A stretch of DNA of 64,000 bases, from the NCBI GenBank assembly GCA_040080215.1, contig JBEBIT010000007.1:1-64000 (forward strand). The letters are read 5' to 3'. The translations under genes and the position numbers were made by a program. The stretch comes from CAIUGU01 sp040080215. Lineage in GTDB: Bacteria > Pseudomonadota > Gammaproteobacteria > Steroidobacterales > Steroidobacteraceae. The notes below the pieces were generated by a model that worked only from the letters and a program-made list of their open reading frames with translations, was not told where the DNA came from and ran no database searches. Below, piece after piece: positions 42,361-50,010 of this stretch (position 1 is its first letter; every line of letters begins with the position of its first letter).

Positions 42361-44799
42361 CTACGGCGCAGCTGGTGGCCGTAAGGTCAGGGTGTGGGTT
42401 GCGGGACCTGGCAGCAACGGCTGGGGCTGCCCGGTAATCCACGCGTCGTGTCCTGCACGGTAGTACGCGGACAAGGGATGAGATGACTGTCCGCCTGGCA
42501 TCTGGAAGAAGCCTTCGCTCTCTCGGCCGGGAGAAACGACGAGCCGCTCCGAGGCACCTTGCCGCGGTCCCTGCACTCGCGGCATGTTGCTGTCGCCGGG
42601 CAAGGGCATCGATGGCATGTCGATGAGCCAGGAGGCCCAGGGCATCGCCCTTGACAGGGGGTGCCGCATCGACAAGACGTTGGTTCGCCCCCATCCACAG
42701 TCCGACAGGGTGCCGCATTCCTTTTTGATGTCGGCAAGGGCAACGTCGAGCCAGGCAACCAGTGCTCCATCCCAATCGGGGTAGTTCGGATCGAGCAGGT
42801 GCAATGGTCGCTCGGTGACCAGCCGCCACGCGGAACCTTCGAATTGCTGCCCCGGATCGAACTTGATCTCGGGATACGCGATGCGCGTCGGCGCAACCAG
42901 CGCATCGAAGGTTGCGGACAGCACGGCGCGCCGGAAATTGCGCACGATCAGATAACCAGGATCGTCCACGGCAGCATGGCCAGACCATCCCTCAACGAGT
43001 CTCCGCGCGACTTGCCTGGCCTGATTGCCTTGCACTGCTGTCGGGGTCAGGACCTGCAGGAGCAGGTCGCGCCAGCGCGCAAGGAACAGCGCCCTGTCGT
43101 CAAGCTGGATCGCCACCATGCCCTTGGCGTCGGCTGATTTCTGCGCGAGCAGATCATCGCGAATCTGTCCAGCCCTCGCGCCCAGCACATACGCGCCGGG
43201 GCCGACGAAGTCGAGCCAGGTCGTTGCCGTGATGGTGCGACTGTTGGCCGTCCACAAGCGGCCTCCAAGCGGATTCACGATGCGCGGAATCTCGTCAGGC
43301 GTGCGCCAGCGTATCCAGCCAGTTGCGGGCTTGCTCCAGTCACTGGGGAAGCGCGAGTCGTAACCCTGTCGCACCGGAATCTGGCCAAAGAGGGTCCAGC
43401 CGATGCTGCCGGATGAGTCGGCGACGACGACGTTCTGGACAGGAGCGCCCGATTCGCTCGCCACCCGCAGCGCCTCCTGCACCGTGCCCGCAGTCTCGAA
43501 GCCGAGCATCTTGAGATTCGTGGCCTCGGGTCGATGTGCAGTCCATGCGAGCACGAGTGGCCTTCCCGTCGCGTCCATTGCAACCACGGGGCCCCATTGC
43601 GTGCGCGTGAGGCTGAGCGTTTCAAGAAGTTGCCCGCGCACCGCGATGACCTCGGCCTCGTGCTCGAACGGCATGGGCCCCTCGGACGTGAGGTACTTCG
43701 TTGCATCTGCGGGATCGACGTTGACGACGACCAGATCGGTCCAGTCGCCATGGGTATTCGTGAAACCCCACGCCACATGCGTGTTGCTGCCTGCGACCAT
43801 GATCGGCAACCCCGGTAACGTGACGCCAATCAGGTCCTGCAAGGTTCCTTCGGTGGTGGCAACAAGCAGCCTGGCCCTGTACCAGATGTTGGGGACCTGC
43901 AGGCCGAGGTGCATGTCATTGGCGAGGAGCGCCCGGCCATCGGACGTCTGTGCTCCACCCACCGCCCAGCTGTTGCTGCCCAAGGCTGCATCGCCAAGCA
44001 TATCCGTCATTGCATCTCGTCGCGGAACCGCTAGTGCTGCCATGCGCCGGGCGCCTTGTCGCAGGTCGAGTACTTCAGGACCGGGGAGTGGGGGCGCTCG
44101 CCATGTCCCTCCGTCGACAGGGGCGTCCCATTCCGAACCGAGCGGATACAGCACGGAGAAGAGTTCAGCAGGGAGGGTGGCCCGGAGTGCGGCGTTGGCC
44201 AACTCACGCTCACCGGTCGTATCGTTGAGGTCAATGTACATCGCAAAAGCGACGAGCAGCGAGTCGCGTGCCTTCCAGGGTCTTGGGGACGCGCCCAAAG
44301 GCAGGTATTCCCAGGACCTCGCCCCGAGGTCCCTGAGCGCCTGATTCACCCCTTCGGCATACGCGTCCAGCAGATCGCGCTCGGCCGGTGTTGCCTGCTC
44401 AAGCACTTGATCGGCGACTCGCGAAAACTGATGCCTGCGAAGGCTGCGGTCCGTGGGTAAGGTCGCTGGACCGAGCAATTCGGAAAGTTCACCGGCCGAG
44501 AGCCTGCGCTGGAGATCCATCTGGAAGAACCGGTCCTGCGCATGGACGTACCCCGTGGCCCTTGCGAGATCGAGGCGATTCCGTGCCCGGACCGTCGGGA
44601 CGCCATTTACATCTCGCTCGATCGTGACAACGGCCTTGAGACCAGGGACCGCCACTTCGCCATCCAGACGAGGCAGGCTCGCACGAAACGTCAGGTAGGC
44701 GCCCAGCAGAGCAAACGCGAGGACAGCGACGCTAGCGCCCAGGCCCAAGGCGAGGCGGCGTCTCCGGATCTCGCGCGGAATCGTAACGGTGGTGTTCAA
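42361..44799 (-). CDS. penicillin acylase family N-terminal nucleophile hydrolase
   Basis: An 812-residue precursor. An N-terminal TM/signal segment (LALGLGASVAVLAFALLGAYL) exports it. The alpha chain is followed by the autocleavage site before Ser275 in LGSNSWAVGG, which becomes the beta-chain nucleophile. IGVTLPGLPIMVAG and HVAWGFTNTHGDW are conserved. The substrate could be acyl-homoserine lactones, beta-lactams or other amides, and cannot be predicted. It has no operon partners. Confidence 0.9.
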   Translation of the reverse strand: MNTTVTIPREIRRRRLALGLGASVAVLAFALLGAYLTFRASLPRLDGEVAVPGLKAVVTIERDVNGVPTVRARNRLDLARATGYVHAQDRFFQMDLQRRLSAGELSELLGPATLPTDRSLRRHQFSRVADQVLEQATPAERDLLDAYAEGVNQALRDLGARSWEYLPLGASPRPWKARDSLLVAFAMYIDLNDTTGERELANAALRATLPAELFSVLYPLGSEWDAPVDGGTWRAPPLPGPEVLDLRQGARRMAALAVPRRDAMTDMLGDAALGSNSWAVGGAQTSDGRALLANDMHLGLQVPNIWYRARLLVATTEGTLQDLIGVTLPGLPIMVAGSNTHVAWGFTNTHGDWTDLVVVNVDPADATKYLTSEGPMPFEHEAEVIAVRGQLLETLSLTRTQWGPVVAMDATGRPLVLAWTAHRPEATNLKMLGFETAGTVQEALRVASESGAPVQNVVVADSSGSIGWTLFGQIPVRQGYDSRFPSDWSKPATGWIRWRTPDEIPRIVNPLGGRLWTANSRTITATTWLDFVGPGAYVLGARAGQIRDDLLAQKSADAKGMVAIQLDDRALFLARWRDLLLQVLTPTAVQGNQARQVARRLVEGWSGHAAVDDPGYLIVRNFRRAVLSATFDALVAPTRIAYPEIKFDPGQQFEGSAWRLVTERPLHLLDPNYPDWDGALVAWLDVALADIKKECGTLSDCGWGRTNVLSMRHPLSRAMPWASWLIDMPSMPLPGDSNMPRVQGPRQGASERLVVSPGRESEGFFQMPGGQSSHPLSAYYRAGHDAWITGQPQPLLPGPATHTLTLRPPAAP

Positions 44800-44980
44800 G
44801 TCAGCTCATCGGGCAGGCAAGCGCGCCGAGGGCGCACGGTTTGACGAGTGGCGGCTGATAGAAGGCGCGGCCGGTCATGTGATGGTGTTCACGATATGTG
44901 TGGAAAGCTCCGCAGTATTGCACCGGGCTTGTGTGTCCCTGCACGCTCCCTGACGGTGCACCGTGTATATTCGGTCCATC

Positions 44981-45187
44981 ATGAGCGTCCAGATCAAGTG
45001 CGAACCCAAGAGCGGAACCATGCTGGCCCGCTGGTATGAGACCGAGGCCGAGGCACTTGCGATCCTGAAAGATTTCATCCAGCGGCATCAATCGCAAGGT
45101 CACAAGGTGGAACGGACCGGGAACGAAATCCTGGTCCGCGACGAGGCCGGCAACGAGGTTGCGAAATACACCTGGGTTCGCAGCTGA
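44981..45187 (+). CDS. small conserved-looking protein
   Basis: A 68-residue soluble protein not recognised: a mixed alpha/beta fold with KCEPKSG, a central helix (EAEALAILKDFIQRH) and two strands ending KYTWVRS. It is strongly supported by its perfect downstream terminator. TATATT at 44966-44971 lies only 10 bases before the ATG, so the mRNA could be nearly leaderless. It lies alone between two minus-strand genes. Confidence 0.6.
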   Translation: MSVQIKCEPKSGTMLARWYETEAEALAILKDFIQRHQSQGHKVERTGNEILVRDEAGNEVAKYTWVRS

Positions 45188-45219
45188 ATATACCTGCAGA
45201 GCGCAAGCCAGAAGAATCA

Positions 45220-45256
45220 AAGGCCGGGCTCGTCAGTAACGAGCCCGGCCTTTTTT
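45220..45256 (+). terminator. strong terminator of the small protein gene
   Basis: A perfect 14-bp stem AAGGCCGGGCTCGT/ACGAGCCCGGCCTT with a five-base loop is followed by T6. The minus strand has a weaker T tract, so it may also end the ankyrin cassette transcript. Confidence 0.92.
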
Positions 45257-45275
45257 GCTTCGAACTGGCGCTTGG

Positions 45276-46853
45276 TCAGCGTGCGCTGAGCTTCGCAGGC
45301 GCCTTGTGCTTGTTCAATACCGCAGCGACCAGGGGATTTGGCAGCAAGCTGTTGTCAGAGCTGCCCATCGCAACATCCATCGCAGTCAGGCCAACACCGT
45401 TTTTCGCGTTCGGATTGGCGCCTTGTTGCAGCAGGAATTCGACGAGTGCAGGCTCACCACGAATCGCGGCGCCGATCAGTGGTGTATTGCCGGCGTTGTT
45501 TGCCTGGTTGACGTCGGCGCCCTTGGCGAGCAAGAGCTTGATCGCTTCAATGGCATCGGGAACGCGCCCGCGGCTGATCTCATCGCGCCAACCAACGCCC
45601 GCAGCCGCCATCAGCGGCGTGGTGCTCCCCGTGTTGAACCCGAAGAACGGCTGCTTGGCCGGGCCATCATCCTTGTCTGTGGCCTTCAAAGGATCGGCGC
45701 CAGCTGCCAGCAGAATCTTCATGACCTCGAGATCAGCTGACATGGATGCACGCAGGAACGATGTCGCTCCCGCCCTGAGGACACCGTTGCGGAAGCCACT
45801 CTGCGCCATCATCGCCGGCAGCGGCGTCTTCAGAGTTGCATTGACGTCCGCCCCTTTGGCTAGCGCCGTCTTGATGACATCGACGTAAGTCTTCTCCCCC
45901 GTCACTACGGGGGCTGGACGCGCCTCGGCCTCACGCGTGTTCATGTCGGTCGCGACAAACAGTGCGGTACGCCCGAATTTGTCAGCCACTTTCGGATCCG
46001 CACCCGCTTCAAGTAGCGCCACCGCAACGTCGGGATGGCCGTTCAACGCCGCCAGGATGACGGCAGTGGAGCCGTCCGCGTCGACGAGATTGAGGTCCGC
46101 CTTGCCGTTGACAAGCGCCTTGGCGGCTTCAAGCTTGCCGTTACGGGCTGCGAAATGCAGCGCCACCATGCGGCCTTTGGGAATATTCGGGTACACGAAG
46201 CCCCCCGAACGACGTTCGGGGTTCGGCTGGGGAACAATGATCTCGGCGGAAAACTCGTTGGGATTGGCGCCGCCGGCGATCAGGGCGGCGATCGCGTCGG
46301 CGTGGCCTTCCGCCGCAGCCCACATCAAGGCGGTCTGGCCTTTCCAGCCTTCCTTGTAGTTTGGATCGGCCTTGTTCATGTCGCCTGACTTGCCCTTGCC
46401 TCCTGCAAGCAGGGCATTGATCAAGTCGATGTTGCCCGTCCGCGCTGCAGCCATCAGCACTGTCTCACCCTCGGGCATTGCGGCTCCAGGATTGGCGCCC
46501 GCCTTGAGCAACAGATCTGCCGAGCGAGCGTCGCCATTGCGGGCAGCGGTTTGCAGGGCGGTGGCGCCATAGCGATTGGTGGCTTCCACGGCGGCGCCGG
46601 CCGCGATCAGCGTCTGGATCATGGCCGTGTCCCGCTCGTGGACAGCCGCCATCAAGGGGGTCGTGCCGTCGATGTCTGGTGCATTGACGTCGGCGCCCTT
46701 CTTCAGCAGTGCGCCGACTGCGGCGACATCATGAGCCTTTACGGCGACGAGGACCGACGAGAGACCCGGCACTGACTGGGCGAAGGCGGCGCCGCCTGAA
46801 AACGTCATGTTCAGTGCGGCAAGCACCCCAATCGCGACTGGCATGAAACGCAT
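45276..46853 (-). CDS. periplasmic ankyrin-repeat protein (cassette B, second copy)
   Basis: A 525-residue protein with a Sec signal peptide (LAALNMTFSGGAAFAQ) followed by about eight to ten ankyrin repeats with the usual G-x-TPLM/TALxxAAxxG pattern. It closely resembles the next upstream ankyrin gene and the one in cassette A. The C-terminal part retains ankyrin spacing to near the end. Periplasmic ankyrins can scaffold redox or catalase proteins, and the partners here are probably the DUF1592/DUF1552 proteins. It is separated from its upstream paralogue by a terminator hairpin. Confidence 0.88.
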   Translation of the reverse strand: MRFMPVAIGVLAALNMTFSGGAAFAQSVPGLSSVLVAVKAHDVAAVGALLKKGADVNAPDIDGTTPLMAAVHERDTAMIQTLIAAGAAVEATNRYGATALQTAARNGDARSADLLLKAGANPGAAMPEGETVLMAAARTGNIDLINALLAGGKGKSGDMNKADPNYKEGWKGQTALMWAAAEGHADAIAALIAGGANPNEFSAEIIVPQPNPERRSGGFVYPNIPKGRMVALHFAARNGKLEAAKALVNGKADLNLVDADGSTAVILAALNGHPDVAVALLEAGADPKVADKFGRTALFVATDMNTREAEARPAPVVTGEKTYVDVIKTALAKGADVNATLKTPLPAMMAQSGFRNGVLRAGATSFLRASMSADLEVMKILLAAGADPLKATDKDDGPAKQPFFGFNTGSTTPLMAAAGVGWRDEISRGRVPDAIEAIKLLLAKGADVNQANNAGNTPLIGAAIRGEPALVEFLLQQGANPNAKNGVGLTAMDVAMGSSDNSLLPNPLVAAVLNKHKAPAKLSAR

Positions 46854-46885
46854 TTTGATTTTCCCCTTTGCTCCGGGCGCAAATA

Positions 46886-46918
46886 AAAAGGGCCAGCTGC
46901 GAGATCGTAGCTGGCCCT
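46886..46918 (-). terminator. intercistronic terminator between two ankyrin genes
   Basis: On the minus strand AGGGCCAGCT, a ten-base loop and AGCTGGCCCT are followed by TTTTATTT. It lies 48 bp after the stop of the ankyrin gene at 46966 and 33 bp before the start of the next. Read-through, rather than a new promoter, would be needed to express the distal gene at a reduced level. Confidence 0.8.
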
Positions 46919-46965
46919 GATTTTCGTACCTTCAATAGTGGCCCTAGTTCATCGGACCGTTTGCT

Positions 46966-48531
46966 TCACCGTGCACTGAGCTTTGCAGTGGGCGCATGCT
47001 TCTTGATGACCTCGGCCACCAGCGGATTCGGCAGGATGCTGTAGTCGGAATTGCCGTTGGCGATGTCCATTGCGGTCAGCCCACGAGCATTCTTGTGCTT
47101 GGGATCTGCCCCGATGCTAAGCAGGAACTCGACCAGCGCGGGTTCGCTGCGCATTGCCGCACCCGTCAGGGCAGTATCGCCACCCTGATTCGCCTCGTTG
47201 ACGTTGCCACCCTTGGCAACGAGCAGCTTGATCGCTTCGATTGCGTCGGGGACGCGACCACGGCTGATCTCTTCACGCCAGCCCACGCCGGCGGCGGCCA
47301 TCAGGGGGGTAGTCTTGCCCGAGATCTCGTTGATGCGGCGACCGGCAGGACGATCATCCGGCGCCGTTGCCAGCTTGGGGTCCGCTCCGGCAGCCAACAA
47401 CATATTCATCACCGGCAGGTCGGCAGACATGCTCGCACGCAGGAAGGCCGTCGAGCCCTCACGCAGGATGCCGTTGTGATTGCCACCCTGCGCAACCCAG
47501 ATCGGAAGGGTCGACTTGAGCGTTGCGTTGACATCTGCGCCCTTGGCGATTGCGAGCTTGATGACGTCGACATAGGTCTTGTCACCGGTCACGGGAGGAG
47601 CCGGACGTGAATTGGCATCCAGCGTGTTCATGTCAACCGCATTGAACAACACGGTACGACCGTAATTGTCGGCGATCTTGGGATCCGCACCGGCTTCGAG
47701 CAGCGCAACGGCTACATCCGGATGCCCGTTGAGGGTTGCGAGAACCAGTGCGTTCGTTCCGTCCGCATCCACGAGGTTGAGGTTGGCCTTGCCCTTGATG
47801 AGCGACTGAGTAGCCTCGAGGTGACCATTGCGCGCGGCGAAGTGCAGCGCGGTCATGCGTCCTTTGGGAATCTTGGGGTATACGAAACCATTGGCACGGC
47901 GATCTGGATTGGGTTCAGGGACGATGATCTCCGAAGAGAACTCGTTGGGACTTGCACCGCCAGCGATCAAAGCATCGACAGCTGCAGCATGACCCTCGGC
48001 AGCAGCCCACATCAGCGCGGTCTGGCCTTTCCAGCCTTCCTTGTAGTTCGGGTCAGCCTTGTTCAAGTCACCGGCCTTGCCCTTTCCACCTGCCAAGAGC
48101 GCCTTGATGAGGTCAACGTTGCCAGTGCGCGCAGCCGCCATCAGGACGGTTTCGCCTTCGGGAAGGGCGGTGGCCGGGTTGGCGCCGGCGTTCAGCAGCA
48201 GCGTCGCCGACTGGGCGTCGCCGTTCCGGGCTGCCGTGTGGAGTGCCGTCGCGCCGTAGCGGTTGGTCGCGTCGACGTCGGCGCCGGCCTTCAGCAACGC
48301 CTGGATCATGTCGGCATCGCGTTCGTGGACGGCGGTCATCAGGGGCGTCGTGCCATCGAGGTCCGGTGCATTCACGTTCGCGCCCTTCTTGAGCAGCGCG
48401 CTTACGCCGGCGACGTCATGCGCCTTGACGGCGGCAAATACAGAAGGCCCGGATTGCGCCGAGGCGGTGGCTGCTGCAAGTGCCAGCGAAAGGGTAGTGA
48501 GTACGCCGAGTACAACTGGTTTGGAACGCAT
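46966..48531 (-). CDS. periplasmic ankyrin-repeat protein (cassette B, first copy)
   Basis: A 521-residue exported ankyrin protein (signal ending ATASAQ). Nearly every repeat can be aligned to the neighbouring paralogues. It starts after GGGGCATTCAG, a leader shared with the cassette A copy. It is downstream of the DUF1552 gene with a hairpin in the gap (48560-48587). Confidence 0.9.
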   Translation of the reverse strand: MRSKPVVLGVLTTLSLALAAATASAQSGPSVFAAVKAHDVAGVSALLKKGANVNAPDLDGTTPLMTAVHERDADMIQALLKAGADVDATNRYGATALHTAARNGDAQSATLLLNAGANPATALPEGETVLMAAARTGNVDLIKALLAGGKGKAGDLNKADPNYKEGWKGQTALMWAAAEGHAAAVDALIAGGASPNEFSSEIIVPEPNPDRRANGFVYPKIPKGRMTALHFAARNGHLEATQSLIKGKANLNLVDADGTNALVLATLNGHPDVAVALLEAGADPKIADNYGRTVLFNAVDMNTLDANSRPAPPVTGDKTYVDVIKLAIAKGADVNATLKSTLPIWVAQGGNHNGILREGSTAFLRASMSADLPVMNMLLAAGADPKLATAPDDRPAGRRINEISGKTTPLMAAAGVGWREEISRGRVPDAIEAIKLLVAKGGNVNEANQGGDTALTGAAMRSEPALVEFLLSIGADPKHKNARGLTAMDIANGNSDYSILPNPLVAEVIKKHAPTAKLSAR

Positions 48532-48559
48532 CTGAATGCCCCTAACTAATTCTTGAAGA

Positions 48560-48587
48560 GGGCCGACTGCGTTCTCGCAGTCGGCCC
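48560..48587 (-). other. strong intergenic hairpin without T tract
   Basis: A perfect 12-bp stem (GGGCCGACTGCG with CGCAGTCGGCCC) and a four-base loop lie between the DUF1552 and ankyrin genes of cassette B. No T tract follows, so it is more likely a 3'-end stabiliser or processing site than a terminator. A weaker mismatched hairpin occupies the same place in cassette A near 54360-54385. Confidence 0.7.
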
Positions 48588-48608
48588 CAGCTCATCAAAT
48601 ACCAACGA

Positions 48609-49946
48609 TCAGGTCAGGCCGACCGAGCCACCCTCGCTGCGACCAAACCGATCGAGCTCGACGCCCATGTGGCGGGCGATATCGATGTGCAGGTCGCCGA
48701 CCGGGCGATCCTTGGTCTTGTCGATCTGGATGTGGCGGTTGCCCTTCACGAAGCCGCTGACGATGGCGTAAGGCAGGCTCTTCTTGAGGTGCTCGTTGCC
48801 GTTGCTCATGCCGGCACCGTAGACAAGCAGTGTGTGGTCGAGCAGCGTGCCATCGCCATCCTGCGTCGCAGCCATCTTGTCGACGAACTTCGAGAACAGC
48901 AGCGCATGGTACTGGTCGATCTTGCCCTTCTTCTCCATGAATTCCGGGTTGTTCGAGTGGTGCGAAATGCTGTGGTGCTGTTCGCGCACACCAATCTGCG
49001 GGTATGCGATGGAGCTGAGTTCGCGGGCCATCATGAAGGTGGCAATGCGGGTCAGGTCCGTCTGGTAGGCAACGTGCAGCAGGTCGAACATCAGTTCCAC
49101 GTGGTCGGGGAACTGCTCCGGGATGCCCGAAGGAGAGGCTACCGTCGAGCCGGCAAGCTCGCCGGTGCGGGCTTCAGCACGCTGGATGCGCTTTTCTACT
49201 TCACGGATGTTCTCGAGATAATCGGCAACACGTGCCTTGTCCGGGGCGCCCACGCGGGCCTCGAGGCGGTGAGTCTCCTCGAGCACGGAGTCGAGGATGC
49301 TGCGGTTCTGCTGGAAGCGCGCACGGCGCTGCTCGGCGGTACCCGTGCCACCAAACATCATCTCGAACACGACGCGAGGATTGACCTGCATCGGGAGCGG
49401 GGTCTTCGGGTTAGCCCACGAGATCGTGTTCATGTACGAGCAGCTGTAGCCCGTATCGCATGCACCGACGAGGTTCGTCGTGTCTTCGATCGCGAGTTCC
49501 ATCGTCGGGAACACCGTGTTGCCGGCGATCTTCTTGGCAAGCACCTGATCGAGCGAGATGCCAGCCTCGACGTCTACACCCTGGGTCTTCTTCGGGAACG
49601 AGTCCGTCAGCCAAGCCGTGCAGGCACCGGAGTGCTGACCGGAACCGTCTGCACCAAGCAGGCCGCTCACCACTGTCAGGCGGTCCTTGTGCTTTGCCAG
49701 CGGCTCGAGGACGTAGCTCAAGTCGAAGTCATGGCCGGCCTTCTTCGGCGTCCACAGATCGAGCTTGTCGGTCATGACCAAGCCATTCGGCACGTAAACG
49801 AAGCCGATGCGACGGGGACGATTGGCAGCGGTCTGCGCGAAAGCCGTCAGCGAGGGCACCATCGCCCCGAGGAAGGGCAGTGCTACCGCAACGCCGCTTC
49901 CACGAAGGAACGTGCGTCGATCCAGTGACTTCTTGAAATTGATCAT
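48609..49946 (-). CDS. DUF1552 domain protein, Tat-exported (cassette B)
   Basis: A 445-residue protein with a twin-arginine-type leader (DRRTFLRGSGVAVALPFLGA) and the DUF1552 body: GSGQHSGACTAWLTD, SIDQVLA-like, YMNTISWANP, and EHLKKSLPYAIVSG near the end. The family function is unknown; it is almost always next to DUF1592 cytochromes. Tat export suggests a folded, perhaps metal-bound, periplasmic protein. It is coupled by position to the DUF1592 gene 64 bp upstream. Confidence 0.9.
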   Translation of the reverse strand: MINFKKSLDRRTFLRGSGVAVALPFLGAMVPSLTAFAQTAANRPRRIGFVYVPNGLVMTDKLDLWTPKKAGHDFDLSYVLEPLAKHKDRLTVVSGLLGADGSGQHSGACTAWLTDSFPKKTQGVDVEAGISLDQVLAKKIAGNTVFPTMELAIEDTTNLVGACDTGYSCSYMNTISWANPKTPLPMQVNPRVVFEMMFGGTGTAEQRRARFQQNRSILDSVLEETHRLEARVGAPDKARVADYLENIREVEKRIQRAEARTGELAGSTVASPSGIPEQFPDHVELMFDLLHVAYQTDLTRIATFMMARELSSIAYPQIGVREQHHSISHHSNNPEFMEKKGKIDQYHALLFSKFVDKMAATQDGDGTLLDHTLLVYGAGMSNGNEHLKKSLPYAIVSGFVKGNRHIQIDKTKDRPVGDLHIDIARHMGVELDRFGRSEGGSVGLT

Positions 49947-50010
49947 GTCCGGACTCCCAGGGTAAGGGTAATGGCTTGGGTTTTATTGTCTGAAATCATC
50001 TAAAGGCAAT

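Noticed and set aside
45276..48531. Apparent DNA repeats of about 100 bp inside the ankyrin genes
   Set aside because: The periodicity comes from the 33-residue ankyrin repeat; the DNA copies vary at codon level and have no spacers.
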